A stretch of DNA of 64,000 nucleotides from Indibacter alkaliphilus LW1 (GTDB taxonomy: Bacteria; Bacteroidota; Bacteroidia; Cytophagales; Cyclobacteriaceae), in assembly GCF_000295935.2 (NCBI RefSeq), contig NZ_ALWO02000031.1, forward strand, positions 63,113 to 127,112. Reading direction: 5' to 3'. Below, one piece after another: positions 34,295-43,377 of the stretch (positions within the stretch are counted from its first letter, which is position 1; every line of letters starts with the position of its first letter). The notes beneath the pieces are model-generated. The model made no database searches and was not told the DNA's origin. It saw only the letters and a program-made list of their open reading frames with translations. The translations under genes were made by a program, and so were the position numbers.

Positions 34295-34741
34295 ATGAAG
34301 AACCATATTGTCACGGTGATTTTATTGTTTTTTTCCTTTTATGGTTATGCACAAGGAGATTTTAGGAAACAGACAGATGAAGCGATTTATCAGTTGATTT
34401 CAGATTACAATACTGCCAGAGAAAATAAAAATGAGGAGCTGTTGAGGAGCATTTTACTGATTGACATAGACCAGTTGGTTTCTTCAGGAGAATGGCGTAG
34501 GGGTCTTGAGTCGGCTGTGGAGGGAATGAAAAATAGCTCGGAAAATAATCCGGGTGAAAGAAAATTGGAGGTTGATCAGATCAGATATCTCAATCAGCAA
34601 AATGCCATAGTGGATGCAAAATATACAATAAGCTCAGGAGATGGCAGCCAGAGAAATATGTGGAGTACTTTTATTGTAGTCATGACTCCTGAGCGTTGGA
34701 TGATAGCAGCAATCAGAAATATGCTTCCTGCACAAAATTAA
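34295..34741 (+). CDS. Exported NTF2-like (SnoaL/DUF4440-type) protein
   Basis: A 148-residue exported protein. ATG 34295 gives a signal peptide (HIVTVILLFFSFYGYAQG, cleavage near AQ-GD) which an in-frame start 66 nt upstream does not. The mature part has the NTF2-like alpha+beta pattern: a first helix ending in ISDYNTARENKNEELLRSIL, a central strand WRRGLESAVEGM, and paired strands NAIVDAKYTISSGDG, MWSTFIVVMTPERWMIAAIR. This matches SgcJ/EcaC-type small proteins whose ligands vary. It lies 10 nt before the GNAT gene and may share its transcript. Function unknown. Confidence 0.75.
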   Translation: MKNHIVTVILLFFSFYGYAQGDFRKQTDEAIYQLISDYNTARENKNEELLRSILLIDIDQLVSSGEWRRGLESAVEGMKNSSENNPGERKLEVDQIRYLNQQNAIVDAKYTISSGDGSQRNMWSTFIVVMTPERWMIAAIRNMLPAQN

Positions 34742-34751
34742 ACTAGCCCTT

Positions 34752-35207
34752 ATGTTGGAAATTAGCAGAACCCAAACTATAGATCCTGATTTCATAGAGC
34801 TTGTGATAGAGCTGGACAAAGAACTTGCTATCAGAGACGGGGAGGATCATGACTTTTATGACCAGTTCAATAAGCTGGATATGATCCGCCATGTGGTAGT
34901 GGCATACCTCTTTGGAACACCTGTAGGATGCGGAGCAATAAAATCGTTTGATGAACATCGAATGGAAATCAAAAGAATGTTTGTCAGACCTGATAGGAGA
35001 GGAATTGGAATAGCCAGTGACCTATTGATGGAACTGGAAATTTGGGCGGAAGAGTTGGGTTATGATTATTGTATATTAGAAACTGGAGTGAATCAACCGG
35101 AAGCCATTGCTCTTTACCAGAAAAATGGATACCTGCAAATTCCCAACTATGGTCAGTACCAAGGAGTTGAAAGTAGCCTTTGTTTTGAAAAGTTCATAAA
35201 AACTTAA
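34752..35207 (+). CDS. GNAT family N-acetyltransferase
   Basis: A 151-residue GNAT. The acetyl-CoA-binding motif A is visible as KRMFVRPDRRGIGIASDLLM (R-x-x-G-x-G/I), preceded by the strand VGCGAIKSFDEHRMEI and followed by the motif B helix LETGVNQPEAIALYQKNGYL. The substrate cannot be inferred. It begins 10 nt after the NTF2-like gene on the same strand. Confidence 0.92.
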   Translation: MLEISRTQTIDPDFIELVIELDKELAIRDGEDHDFYDQFNKLDMIRHVVVAYLFGTPVGCGAIKSFDEHRMEIKRMFVRPDRRGIGIASDLLMELEIWAEELGYDYCILETGVNQPEAIALYQKNGYLQIPNYGQYQGVESSLCFEKFIKT

Positions 35208-35261
35208 CTTTACATTCCGGATTGAATTGGGTAAATTTCTGATCATCAAAATTTTAGAGTC

Positions 35262-35507
35262 ATGGCAAATTCCAAAATTCAATCTATTCCGACCAGAAAA
35301 CTTATTAAGTCCCGTAAGGTATTATTGGCAGTAATGTTTGTCCCTGTCCTTTTGATTTTAGCTTACGCTTATATCATTCTTTTTACGGGGATTGAGAACC
35401 AACCGCTTCTTATGATGATACCTATAATAACCCTAGGAGGTATTTTTATCCCGGTGTTTCAATTGGGACAAATCAACTCAGAACTTAAAAGGCGGAAAAG
35501 GAATTAG
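35262..35507 (+). CDS. Small two-helix membrane protein
   Basis: An 81-residue protein that I do not recognise. It has a basic N-terminus (TRKLIKSRK), two membrane helices (VLLAVMFVPVLLILAYAYII and PLLMMIPIITLGGIFIPVF) and a basic C-terminus (KRRKRN), so both ends probably face the cytosol. Its stop codon overlaps that of the convergent ackA by 4 nt. The hydrophobicity profile and clean start support a real gene. Confidence 0.65.
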   Translation: MANSKIQSIPTRKLIKSRKVLLAVMFVPVLLILAYAYIILFTGIENQPLLMMIPIITLGGIFIPVFQLGQINSELKRRKRN

Positions 35508-36712
35508 GTTTTTTCCCCCTTTACGATACTATAAGTCTGTTGTCCGATTTCCAATTCCTCATTGGTAGGAATGACCAGTATTTTTGTTTTGGAGGATACT
35601 GTATTGACTTCTCTGATTTCGGAAGAAAGTTTTTGGTTGGCAAGCGGGTCCATTTGGATTCCAAGGAAGTCCATGTCCATGCATACCGCTGCTCTCATAT
35701 CAGGATCATTTTCTCCTATTCCAGCAGTAAAAACAATTGCATCCAAGCCATTCATGGAAGCTGCATAAGCCCCAATATACTTTTGGATTCGGTAAGCATA
35801 AAGTTCATAGGCCAACTTCGCTTCTTTATCGCCCTTTTCTATAGCCTTTTTGACATCCCGCATATCACTGTATCCAGCTACTCCCAGCATACCGCTTTTT
35901 TTGTTAAGCAACTCATTTACTTCTTTTGGACCAAACCCCTTCTCATTTATCAGGTAAAAAATAATTGATGGGTCTATGTCTCCACAACGGGTACCCATCA
36001 TCAATCCACCCATAGGACCTAAGCCCATGCTGGTGTCAATGGATTTTCCATTTTTTATGGCGGCCATGCTGGAACCATTGCCCAGATGGATGGTGATTAT
36101 TTTTGAATTGTCGTTTTTGAGATATTCTATAGCTTTTTTACTGACATATTGATGAGAACTACCATGAAAACCGTAAGCCCGGATGCCCAACTCGAAGTAC
36201 ATTTCTTTGGGAATTGCAAACCTGTAAGCCCTTGGAGGCATACTTTGATGAAAGGCTGTGTCAAAAACAGCGACTTGTTTGGATGTTGGAAAAATCCTTT
36301 CAGCAACTTCAATCCCAGTGTAGTTTGGTGGATTATGGAGCGGTGCAAGCTCAAATAAAGCTCGGATTTTATTTTTGACCTCCTTGGTGATCAAGGCTGT
36401 AGAAGCGAATTGCTCTCCTCCATGAACTACTCTATGCCCAATAGCTTCCACTTCTCCAACATTTTTCAGTACTCCTTTTTGGGGATCTGTCAAAAGTTGG
36501 GTCACCAGTTCCAGTCCTGCTTCATGGTCTTTGAGATGTAGGCTTATTTGGAAAATGTCTTCTTCGGCGTCTATAAAAGTTTTATGCTTGATAGTGGAGC
36601 TTTCAAGACCTATCCGGTCCACCAGGCCAGAACAAATCGGAGACTCATTTGGCATATCAAACAATTGATATTTGATGGAGCTGCTTCCGGAATTGAGTAC
36701 AAGGATTTTCAT
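35504..36712 (-). CDS. ackA: Acetate kinase
   Basis: Makes ATP and acetate from acetyl phosphate. The 402-residue ASKHA kinase begins MKILVLNSGSSSIKYQLFD with the phosphate-1 loop, and includes GHRVVHGGEQF, AVFDTAFHQSMP (with the catalytic Asp), YGFHGSSHQYVS, IITIHLGNGSSMAAI, DTSMGLGPMGGLMMGTRCGD and VFTAGIGEN. Length and motifs fit the family exactly. It is downstream of pta on the same strand with a 131-nt purine-rich gap; together they form the pta-ackA acetate overflow and energy pathway. Confidence 0.97.
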   Translation of the reverse strand: MKILVLNSGSSSIKYQLFDMPNESPICSGLVDRIGLESSTIKHKTFIDAEEDIFQISLHLKDHEAGLELVTQLLTDPQKGVLKNVGEVEAIGHRVVHGGEQFASTALITKEVKNKIRALFELAPLHNPPNYTGIEVAERIFPTSKQVAVFDTAFHQSMPPRAYRFAIPKEMYFELGIRAYGFHGSSHQYVSKKAIEYLKNDNSKIITIHLGNGSSMAAIKNGKSIDTSMGLGPMGGLMMGTRCGDIDPSIIFYLINEKGFGPKEVNELLNKKSGMLGVAGYSDMRDVKKAIEKGDKEAKLAYELYAYRIQKYIGAYAASMNGLDAIVFTAGIGENDPDMRAAVCMDMDFLGIQMDPLANQKLSSEIREVNTVSSKTKILVIPTNEELEIGQQTYSIVKGEKT

Positions 36713-36843
36713 GATTTAGAGAAGTGAGATGTGAAATGTGAGAATCAATATGCGAGAGACAAGAGACAAGAAATAAGAATAGAGTTAGGTGGCTTAAAAC
36801 CATTTACCAAATAACTATTAACTATTCACTAACTCCTACTTCC

Positions 36844-38943
36844 TCACCCTTCTTCCGCCTGAATGGCAGTAATGACAACGGTATTGTAAATATCATCTAC
36901 GGTGCAACCCCGGCTTAGGTCGTTGACCGGCTTGTTCATTCCTTGTAGCATTGGGCCAATAGCGACTGCTCCAGTTTCTCTTTGAACAGCTTTGTAGGTG
37001 TTGTTTCCTGTATTCAGATCAGGGAAAATCAAAACCGAAGCATTTCCCGCCACCTTAGAGTCAGGCATTTTTTGTTTGCCCGTTATTGGATCCACCGCGG
37101 CATCGTACTGAATTGGTCCTTCTACTAAAATATCAGGCCTTTTTGATTTGACGATTTCGGTAGCGGCCCTTACTTTTTCTACATCTTCCCCAGAACCTGA
37201 GGATCCTGATGAGTAAGACAGCATGGCCACCCTGGGTTCTATCCCAAACTTAGCACTGGTATCAGCTGAAGAAATGGCGATTTCTGCCAATTGCTCAGCA
37301 GAAGGATTGATATTGATCGCACAATCACCAAATATGGTAACTCTGTCCGGAAGACACATGAAAAATATAGAAGAAACCAGAGAGATTCCTGGTTTGGTTT
37401 TGATAAACTGAAGCGCCGGTCTGATGGTATGGGCTGTGGTATGCACAGCTCCTGAGACCATCCCGTCTGCATGACCTTTGTGAACCATCATTGTACCATA
37501 GTAGGCGACGTCAGTCATCAGGTCACGCGCTACACCCAATGGCATATTTTTCCCTTTTCTTATTTCAAAGAGGGTATTGGCATAATCATCAAAATAAACT
37601 GATTCCTGAGGATTGATGATCTGGCAGTTTTCCTGATTGAGTGCCAAGCCCAGACGGTTGACTGTGACGGTGATTTCTTCTACATTCCCAAGTAGCGTAA
37701 TATTGACAATTCCTTGTTTCACCAATCTGTCGGCCGCTTTTAATATTCTTTCATCATTCCCTTCGGGAAGCACAATGTGTTTTTTCTTACTTTTTGCCCA
37801 GCTGACCAATTGGTACTGAAACATGCGTGGTGTAATGCCCTGCGTTTTGAAATTTGCAATATTTTTTTCCAAAGCTTCCATGTCCATATACTTTCTGAAG
37901 GTGTTTACAGCCATATGGATTTTCTCGGGATTATCAGGGTTGATTTTGGAATGAATGCCCGCCACTTTGGTCGCAGCATAAAATGAAGGTTCTTCTACCC
38001 TCAGGATAGGCAATTGGGTATTGGAGCCTTCGATCAATCTTAGAACTGAATCGGGGACTTCAAACCCACCTGTGAGTACAATACCGGCAATTTTAGGATA
38101 ATTTTTTGAAAGACTTGCCTGAAGTGTGGCCAGCACAATGTCAGACCTGTCGCCGGGAGTGACTATCAGTACATTTTGCTTGATGTGGTTCAGAAAATTG
38201 GCGATTTGCATGGCTCCAAAGATAAAATGGTCGGCTCTGTTGCTCAGTTGCTCAGCGCCAAACATAACTTCTGCATTGAGATGCTCCATAACCTCTTTCA
38301 TGGTAGGACTTTTCAACTCAGTGATTTTGGGAATCACAGCTACCTGGATATCTTTTTTCAAACAGTTTTTGAGAGAGTCTTGTACAGCCTTTATGTTGTC
38401 TTTTCCTACTTTGTTGACTACTACACCGATTACCTTGACTTTTCTCTGGAGGAAATTATTGATTGTAACATTGACGGCATTGGTGATTTGGGAAGTAGAT
38501 TTGCCATCACCGGATGCTACGATAATCACCGGGGTACCTAAGTTTTTTGCAATTGCCAGATTGGCATCAAATTCAAATGCTGTACCTTCTCCCAGGAAAT
38601 CACTACCTTCAATAATCGTGAAATCATTTTCCTCCTCCAGACTTTTGAACTTAGAGATTATGGTGTCTATGATTTCATCCTGCATACCTGATTGGGCTAA
38701 GATATTTGCCTCTTCCCGAGTGTATGAGTAGGTTTTATCATATTGAAGTGGAAGTTTGAAATGACTGATTAACGTTTCAATATGGCTATCCGCTTTGATT
38801 TTGGGGTCTTGGTTGATGATAGGTTTGAAATATCCTATTTTTTGGGTTTTAGATAACAGCATATCTACCAACCCTAAGGCAACTATAGATTTACCGCTAA
38901 ATGGTTCTGCTGTGGCTATAAAAATACTTTTATTGGATTTCAT
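36844..38943 (-). CDS. pta: Phosphate acetyltransferase, long form
   Basis: Converts acetyl-CoA and phosphate to acetyl phosphate. The 699-residue long form has an N-terminal P-loop/DRTGG part, FIATAEPFSGKSIVALGLVD, with the regulatory DRTGG-like domain about residues 215-340. The catalytic Pta domain spans about 370-699, with HIVLPEGNDERILKAADRL, GMVSGAVHTTAHTIRPALQ, RVAMLSYSSGSSGSGED, and NVLIFPDLNTGNN-type motifs (here VLIFPDLNTGNNTYKAVQR). The long N-terminal domain in other bacteria mediates allosteric control and hexamer formation. It pairs with ackA downstream. Confidence 0.97.
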   Translation of the reverse strand: MKSNKSIFIATAEPFSGKSIVALGLVDMLLSKTQKIGYFKPIINQDPKIKADSHIETLISHFKLPLQYDKTYSYTREEANILAQSGMQDEIIDTIISKFKSLEEENDFTIIEGSDFLGEGTAFEFDANLAIAKNLGTPVIIVASGDGKSTSQITNAVNVTINNFLQRKVKVIGVVVNKVGKDNIKAVQDSLKNCLKKDIQVAVIPKITELKSPTMKEVMEHLNAEVMFGAEQLSNRADHFIFGAMQIANFLNHIKQNVLIVTPGDRSDIVLATLQASLSKNYPKIAGIVLTGGFEVPDSVLRLIEGSNTQLPILRVEEPSFYAATKVAGIHSKINPDNPEKIHMAVNTFRKYMDMEALEKNIANFKTQGITPRMFQYQLVSWAKSKKKHIVLPEGNDERILKAADRLVKQGIVNITLLGNVEEITVTVNRLGLALNQENCQIINPQESVYFDDYANTLFEIRKGKNMPLGVARDLMTDVAYYGTMMVHKGHADGMVSGAVHTTAHTIRPALQFIKTKPGISLVSSIFFMCLPDRVTIFGDCAININPSAEQLAEIAISSADTSAKFGIEPRVAMLSYSSGSSGSGEDVEKVRAATEIVKSKRPDILVEGPIQYDAAVDPITGKQKMPDSKVAGNASVLIFPDLNTGNNTYKAVQRETGAVAIGPMLQGMNKPVNDLSRGCTVDDIYNTVVITAIQAEEG

Positions 38944-38963
38944 AAACTGTGTTTTTGAGAGTT

Positions 38964-38971
38964 CAAAATTA
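38964..38971 (-). promoter_or_regulatory. -7 promoter element for pta
   Basis: Read on the minus strand this is TAATTTTG, an exact TAnnTTTG match, 20 nt before the pta start at 38943. The same 12 bases AGTTCAAAATTA (38960-38971) occur upstream of the A-type Fe-S carrier gene at 60080-60091. No clear -33 TTG is visible. Confidence 0.4.
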
Positions 38972-39025
38972 GAATCTTGGTAGACGCTTAAACCTGACTA
39001 AAATGAATCAAAAATATGATTTAAA

Positions 39026-39982
39026 TCACGCTTTATTTTTTTTGCTGAATGCAATAGAATACCATCTCCTGTCTGCTGCTTTGTCTAAACTGACGTTGAT
39101 TTCAAAGCATACTAATATAATAAGGGATGTGATAAAAAGCCAAAGCATCACTGCAATCATGGCGCCGATGGATCCGTAAAGTTTGTTGTAGGTTGCGAAA
39201 TTGTTTAGGTAATAAGAAAAAAGGTAAAAACTGAAATTGATCAAAAAACCGGCGGTAACAGAGCCAACAGAGAAAAACCTCCACTTGTCATGCACAGCGG
39301 GAGCAAACCTGAAAATATAAGCTGTAGCAACAGTAAATACAGATAACAAAACCAAAAACCTGAATGCGGTCAGCATATAATAATAGAGGTTGCTGGATAC
39401 AATCTCCCATTCTGAAATATGATATAAAACACTACTGCCCAAGATCATGATCACCACGGCTCCGCAAATGGTCATGACAAGTACAGTCACTATACTAACA
39501 GCGATCAGCCTTGTAGTCCAGAAGCTCCTGTTTTCTTTTGTTCGGTAGACTGCATTGAAAGCATTCATCATAGATACGACTCCATTGGTCGAGAGGAAAA
39601 GCGCTAAAAAGAAACCTATCGACAATAAGCTCTGTCTGGGCTTACTTACAATATCCATGATCGTGGCTTCTGCCTCCTGATAGATGCTCTCTGGTATAAA
39701 TTCATTGATAAACAACAGTATATTATGGGTAGTGACATTTTTGAAGAAAATGCCTATATAAGGAATGATATTTAAGAGAAACAGCAACAAGGGAAACATG
39801 GCTACGGTAAAGCTAAATGCCATAGCACCAGCTCTTTCATTGATTTCATCCTTTTTGATCTGTTCCAAAAAAATCCTTCCTACATCATACAAGTTTTGGT
39901 CAGGATTGCCAAAGTGGATGTTCCTTAAAAGCTTTGCCTTTCTGGTTAGTTTGATAGAAAATAAACGTATCCATTTTTTCAC
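39026..39982 (-). CDS. YihY/BrkB family multipass membrane protein
   Basis: A 318-residue integral membrane protein of the YihY/BrkB family. About six membrane segments are visible, starting with AFSFTVAMFPLLLFLLNIIPYIGI after the family motif ERAGAMAFSF, and including LLSIGFFLALFLSTNGVVSMMNAFNAVY and the C-terminal LYGSIGAMIAVMLWLFITSL. The family's function is unsettled; earlier ideas of RNase BN activity are not supported, and envelope or transport roles are suggested. It is the third gene of a minus-strand run with mltG and a thioesterase, starting 11 nt after the thioesterase. Confidence 0.93.
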   Translation of the reverse strand: MKKWIRLFSIKLTRKAKLLRNIHFGNPDQNLYDVGRIFLEQIKKDEINERAGAMAFSFTVAMFPLLLFLLNIIPYIGIFFKNVTTHNILLFINEFIPESIYQEAEATIMDIVSKPRQSLLSIGFFLALFLSTNGVVSMMNAFNAVYRTKENRSFWTTRLIAVSIVTVLVMTICGAVVIMILGSSVLYHISEWEIVSSNLYYYMLTAFRFLVLLSVFTVATAYIFRFAPAVHDKWRFFSVGSVTAGFLINFSFYLFSYYLNNFATYNKLYGSIGAMIAVMLWLFITSLIILVCFEINVSLDKAADRRWYSIAFSKKNKA

Positions 39983-39993
39983 TGAAAAATCTG

Positions 39994-40401
39994 TTAATCA
40001 AAATACGGCTGTAATAAATCTAACAAATATTGTGGAGGTCTACAGGGTCTGTGGTTTTCTTTTTTGAGAAAAGTCAAAGTAGTCCATCCTTTTGTCAGCA
40101 GCTGCCCTGCCTCATTGCTGACCTCATACTCGAATTTGATCCTGATGCCGGGCATTTCAGGGATACAGGTTTTGATGGTCAGCAATTCATCATATTTACC
40201 TGGTCTGAGAAATTGGGTATGGAGTTCCAAAACAGGCATGATGATGCCGTCATCTTCCATTTGACGGTATGAAAAGCCCGCTGTTCTCAGTGCTTCTACC
40301 CTTGCTACTTCAAAGTACATGGCATAGTTTCCGTAATACACATAAGCCATTTGATCGGTTTCTGCATAGCGTACTCTAACTTGGGTTTCTGCTTGGAACA
40401 T
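39994..40401 (-). CDS. Hot-dog acyl-CoA thioesterase (YbgC-like)
   Basis: A 135-residue hot-dog thioesterase. The 4-hydroxybenzoyl-CoA thioesterase signature is clear: VRVRYAETDQMAYVYYGNYA with the active-site Asp (ETDQMA) and YFEVARVEALR. Substrates in the family are acyl-CoAs or acyl-ACPs. I chose ATG 40401, which starts MFQAETQVRVRY as in relatives. It lies one base after the stop of mltG, so the two are tightly coupled. A longer version would overlap mltG by 47 nt. Confidence 0.9.
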   Translation of the reverse strand: MFQAETQVRVRYAETDQMAYVYYGNYAMYFEVARVEALRTAGFSYRQMEDDGIIMPVLELHTQFLRPGKYDELLTIKTCIPEMPGIRIKFEYEVSNEAGQLLTKGWTTLTFLKKENHRPCRPPQYLLDLLQPYFD

Positions 40402-40402
40402 A

Positions 40403-41446
40403 TCAGTAAATTTTAGCTTTGTTGAGGGCCGCCTGATACTTACGGGCATTGCTTAAATGCTCCGACAGGTTGGTGGCAAAGGCATGATAGCCCGAGAAAT
40501 CATCTTTTGCACAAAAATACAGGTATTTGTGATCCTCAAAATCAAGGACAGCTTGCAAAGCACTGATTTCAGGGAGATTGATAGGTCCGGGAGGAAGCCC
40601 AGTATATTTGTAGGTATTGTATGGACTCTCTATTTCTTTATGCACATTTAAGACTCTTTTGATACTGAAATCGCCAGCTGCAAAAACCAAAGTAGGGTCA
40701 GCTTGTAGTGGCATATTTATTCTCAACCTATTCAGATAAACTCCCGCAACCTTGGGTCTTTCATCGGCTTTTTGTGTCTCTGCCTGTACGATAGAAGCCA
40801 GTGTAGAAACTTCATTTTGGCTCAAACCTAGTTGTGAAGCTTTATTTTTCCTGTCTTCAGTCCAGAATTTATTGTACTCATTGTACATCCTGTCAAAAAG
40901 TTTCTCTGCTGAAGTATTCCACCATACCTCATAAGTATTGGGGATGAACATAGACATGATTGTCTCTTCTTCAAAGCCAAACTTCCGTATATAAACAGAA
41001 TCAGAAAGTAGATTCATGAAGTGATCTTGATCTATCTCCAGGTTTCGGGTGATTTTTTCAGCTAGATCTTCTTTAATGCGCACATTGTTGAAGGTGATCA
41101 TGACCGGTGTCTGTTGTCCGGAGCGAAGGAGTTTGACCAGATTGAGGTTGGTTGTTTTAGGAGGGATGGTATAAAGTCCTGGTTTTACAGATTCTTGGTA
41201 CTTCAATACTTTGGAGACGAAGCTGAAAGTGATCACATCTTTGATGATATCCCCATTATACAAGGTGTCCACAACCGTTTGAAAGGTCGCATTACTTGGA
41301 ATTCGGATCACTTGTCCTTCTTCTTTATCAATAAGAGCATTTGGACTGAAAAATGCCTGATAGAAATAGAAGGACAAGGATGTCAGCAGTACCGAAAATG
41401 TAACGATAAAGACTAGAAGGAATTTTGTTTTTTTGTCTCCCAACAT
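40403..41446 (-). CDS. mltG: Endolytic murein transglycosylase MltG
   Basis: Cuts nascent peptidoglycan and terminates glycan chains. The 347-residue YceG-type protein has one N-terminal membrane anchor (FLLVFIVTFSVLLTSLSFYFYQAFF), a LysM-like domain, and the catalytic domain with LASIVQAETQKADERPKVAGVYLNRLRI. The catalytic Glu is in QAETQ, and QADPTLVFA, ESPYNTYKYTGLPPGPI are typical downstream motifs. It is the first gene of a minus-strand run with the thioesterase and BrkB-like protein. Confidence 0.96.
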   Translation of the reverse strand: MLGDKKTKFLLVFIVTFSVLLTSLSFYFYQAFFSPNALIDKEEGQVIRIPSNATFQTVVDTLYNGDIIKDVITFSFVSKVLKYQESVKPGLYTIPPKTTNLNLVKLLRSGQQTPVMITFNNVRIKEDLAEKITRNLEIDQDHFMNLLSDSVYIRKFGFEEETIMSMFIPNTYEVWWNTSAEKLFDRMYNEYNKFWTEDRKNKASQLGLSQNEVSTLASIVQAETQKADERPKVAGVYLNRLRINMPLQADPTLVFAAGDFSIKRVLNVHKEIESPYNTYKYTGLPPGPINLPEISALQAVLDFEDHKYLYFCAKDDFSGYHAFATNLSEHLSNARKYQAALNKAKIY

Positions 41447-41474
41447 ATTAATTGCTTATACTCTAGAATAACGG

Positions 41475-41482
41475 CAAAAATA
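41475..41482 (-). promoter_or_regulatory. -7-like element for the mltG run
   Basis: Read on the minus strand this is TATTTTTG, an exact TAnnTTTG match 28 nt upstream of the mltG start. The only nearby TTG lies 12 nt upstream of it, too close for a normal -33. Confidence 0.35.
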
Positions 41483-41520
41483 GAGATTTTTGTTCAAGGG
41501 GCTAATGAAGAATCAAATCT

Positions 41521-41925
41521 ATGTCAAATCCGATTAAAGTTACCTGTGCGATTATTTTGCGGAATGGGAAAGTATTAGCCGCCCAGCGCGGTAGTAGTAT
41601 GCATTTGTCCTCTAAATGGGAGTTTCCAGGCGGAAAACTGGAGGAACCCGAAACTGAAGAGGAATGTATCAAAAGGGAAATCAATGAAGAGCTCAGCCTT
41701 GAAGTTCAAATTGAAAGAAGCTTGCCAAATCATAGATATCAATATCCTGGGAAACGGGAAATTGAGCTCGTCCCATTCGTGTGCAGCTATATTTCGGGGG
41801 AATTACTTCTCCAAGAACATCAGGCTGCAGATTGGTTTGACTTTGAATCTTTGAAAAAACTGGATTGGGCTGAAGCTGACTTACCTGTTTTGGAGGACTT
41901 TTGTAAACTATACACCAAGGCTTGA
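41521..41925 (+). CDS. Nudix hydrolase, MutT-like
   Basis: A 134-residue Nudix protein. The full Nudix box is seen in two pieces as GGKLEEPETEEECIKREINE followed by EL (G-x5-E-x7-REUxEExGU with a small variation). The start KVTCAIILRNGKVLAAQRG and SSKWEFPGGK resemble (deoxy)nucleoside triphosphate pyrophosphohydrolases that clean 8-oxo-dGTP. The C-terminal region (ADWFDFESLKKLDWAEADLPV) matches the MutT/CTP-type branch. It is a stand-alone gene in a compact region. Confidence 0.93.
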   Translation: MSNPIKVTCAIILRNGKVLAAQRGSSMHLSSKWEFPGGKLEEPETEEECIKREINEELSLEVQIERSLPNHRYQYPGKREIELVPFVCSYISGELLLQEHQAADWFDFESLKKLDWAEADLPVLEDFCKLYTKA

Positions 41926-41958
41926 TGTTAAAAGATACGATAGGGTAAAGATACTGCC

Positions 41959-41990
41959 TTGAAACCTATTAGGATTTATCTGTATCTTTG
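41959..41990 (+). promoter_or_regulatory. Bacteroidota-type promoter for the Sua5-WbqC pair
   Basis: TTG at 41959-41961 is followed after 21 nt by TATCTTTG at 41983-41990, an exact -7 match, 32 nt before the start at 42023. This is the best full -33/-7 pair seen in the window. Confidence 0.65.
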
Positions 41991-42022
41991 AAGCGCTTTA
42001 ATCATTTTTGACCGTCAGTCTT

Positions 42023-42652
42023 ATGCCTGCAGAATTTATCAAATTATATCCCGAAAACCCGGAGATAAAAAAAATTGAAAAAATTGTCTCAGTCCTTCGA
42101 GATGGGGGCATAATCATTTATCCTACCGATACAGTGTATGGGTTGGGATGTAATATACATAACCTTAGGGCCATTGAGCGCATTGCTCTGATCAAAGGAA
42201 TCAAACCCAAAAAGCATAACTTTTCATTCATCTGTTATGACCTGAGCAATATTTCGGAATATACCCGAGCGCTCAGTACCCCTGTTTTCAAAGTGATGAA
42301 AAAAGCACTTCCAGGGCCATATACATTTATTTTGGAGGCAAATAACTCTGTTCCAAAGATTCTCAACAGCAATAAAAAAACAGTTGGTATCCGTGTGCCT
42401 GACCACTCTATTCCAAGACTATTGGTCAAAGAGCTAGGTTCACCTATTTTGACTACTTCCATTCATGACGAGGATGAGGTGGTGGAATATTCCACCGATC
42501 CTGAATTGATCTATGAAAAATACAGGGACTTGGTAGATGTAGTGATAGATGGAGGGTATGGAAATAATGTTGCATCAACGGTTTTGGATTGTACAGGTCA
42601 ACAAATAGAAGTTGTAAGAGAAGGGCTTGGTTCTGTAGATGAACTTTTTTGA
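42023..42652 (+). CDS. L-threonylcarbamoyladenylate synthase (Sua5/YciO/YrdC family)
   Basis: A 209-residue YrdC-fold protein that makes threonylcarbamoyl-AMP for the t6A modification of tRNAs decoding ANN codons. The signature IIYPTDTVYGLGCNIHNL and the KGIKPKKHNFSF loop are clear, as is LLVKELGSPILTTSIHD. It lacks the extra C-terminal Sua5 domain. I chose ATG 42023; an in-frame TTG lies 15 nt earlier. The WbqC gene follows after 24 nt on the same strand. Confidence 0.92.
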   Translation: MPAEFIKLYPENPEIKKIEKIVSVLRDGGIIIYPTDTVYGLGCNIHNLRAIERIALIKGIKPKKHNFSFICYDLSNISEYTRALSTPVFKVMKKALPGPYTFILEANNSVPKILNSNKKTVGIRVPDHSIPRLLVKELGSPILTTSIHDEDEVVEYSTDPELIYEKYRDLVDVVIDGGYGNNVASTVLDCTGQQIEVVREGLGSVDELF

Positions 42653-42676
42653 TCTTTGTCCAAAAAAATACTCATC

Positions 42677-43303
42677 ATGGGGATTATAACAGAGCTTTTT
42701 CACCTTCCAAGTATTGAATATTTTACTGCTATTCATGGATTTGACGAAGTTTGGCTGGACGATCAAGAGCGATTCCAAAAACAAAGTTTCAGAAATAGAA
42801 CTTCTATACTTTTGGCCAATAAAACAGAGAAACTTTCCGTTCCAGTTTATGGAGGGAATAAAAACCGGCCATACAAAGATATTCGTATAGATTATGAGCA
42901 GAAATGGCTGAATGTACATCTGAGAGGAATTCAATCTGCCTACGGCAAGGCGCCTTTTTTTGAGTATTACTTTCCTTATTTAGAGAAAGTATATTTAAAA
43001 AAACTGCCGTTTTTGATAGATATGAATAGGGAGTTACTGACAGTTTGTCTGACATTGCTTAGGTGGAAAATATCGGTAAAATTATTAAGTGAAAGGGATG
43101 AAAAGGCCGAAATGAGGGACTTGAGGGGATTAATCCAGTCGAAAGTCCATTTTACAGAACGGGATATCTATAGTCCCAAACCATACAGTCAGTTGTTTGG
43201 CGTAGACTTTGTCCCTAACTTGAGTATAATTGACTTATTGTTTTGTACAGGTCCAGAGGCTACGGCCGTGATTGCGGCTTCAAAAAAAATGAATGAACAA
43301 TAG
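42677..43303 (+). CDS. WbqC family protein
   Basis: A 208-residue WbqC-like protein. Family features include FHLPSIEYFTAI near the start, EVWLDDQERFQKQSFRNRTS, LSVPVYGGNKNRPYKDIRID, WLNVHLRGIQSAYGKAPFFE and YSQLFGVDFVPNLSIIDLLF. WbqC proteins are found in O-antigen and other clusters; their role is undetermined. I chose ATG 42677; an in-frame TTG at 42656 would start 3 nt after the Sua5 stop and add seven residues. Confidence 0.9.
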   Translation: MGIITELFHLPSIEYFTAIHGFDEVWLDDQERFQKQSFRNRTSILLANKTEKLSVPVYGGNKNRPYKDIRIDYEQKWLNVHLRGIQSAYGKAPFFEYYFPYLEKVYLKKLPFLIDMNRELLTVCLTLLRWKISVKLLSERDEKAEMRDLRGLIQSKVHFTERDIYSPKPYSQLFGVDFVPNLSIIDLLFCTGPEATAVIAASKKMNEQ

Positions 43304-43377
43304 CCGAATGGATTGTGTTTTTAAAACAAATTAGGTAACATTAGTAAAGATTTCAAATCAAATCAGAAAGGATATAA

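Noticed and set aside
38126-38731. Plus-strand open frame of 201 residues inside pta
   Set aside because: It is antisense to a conserved part of phosphate acetyltransferase and is a codon-composition shadow.
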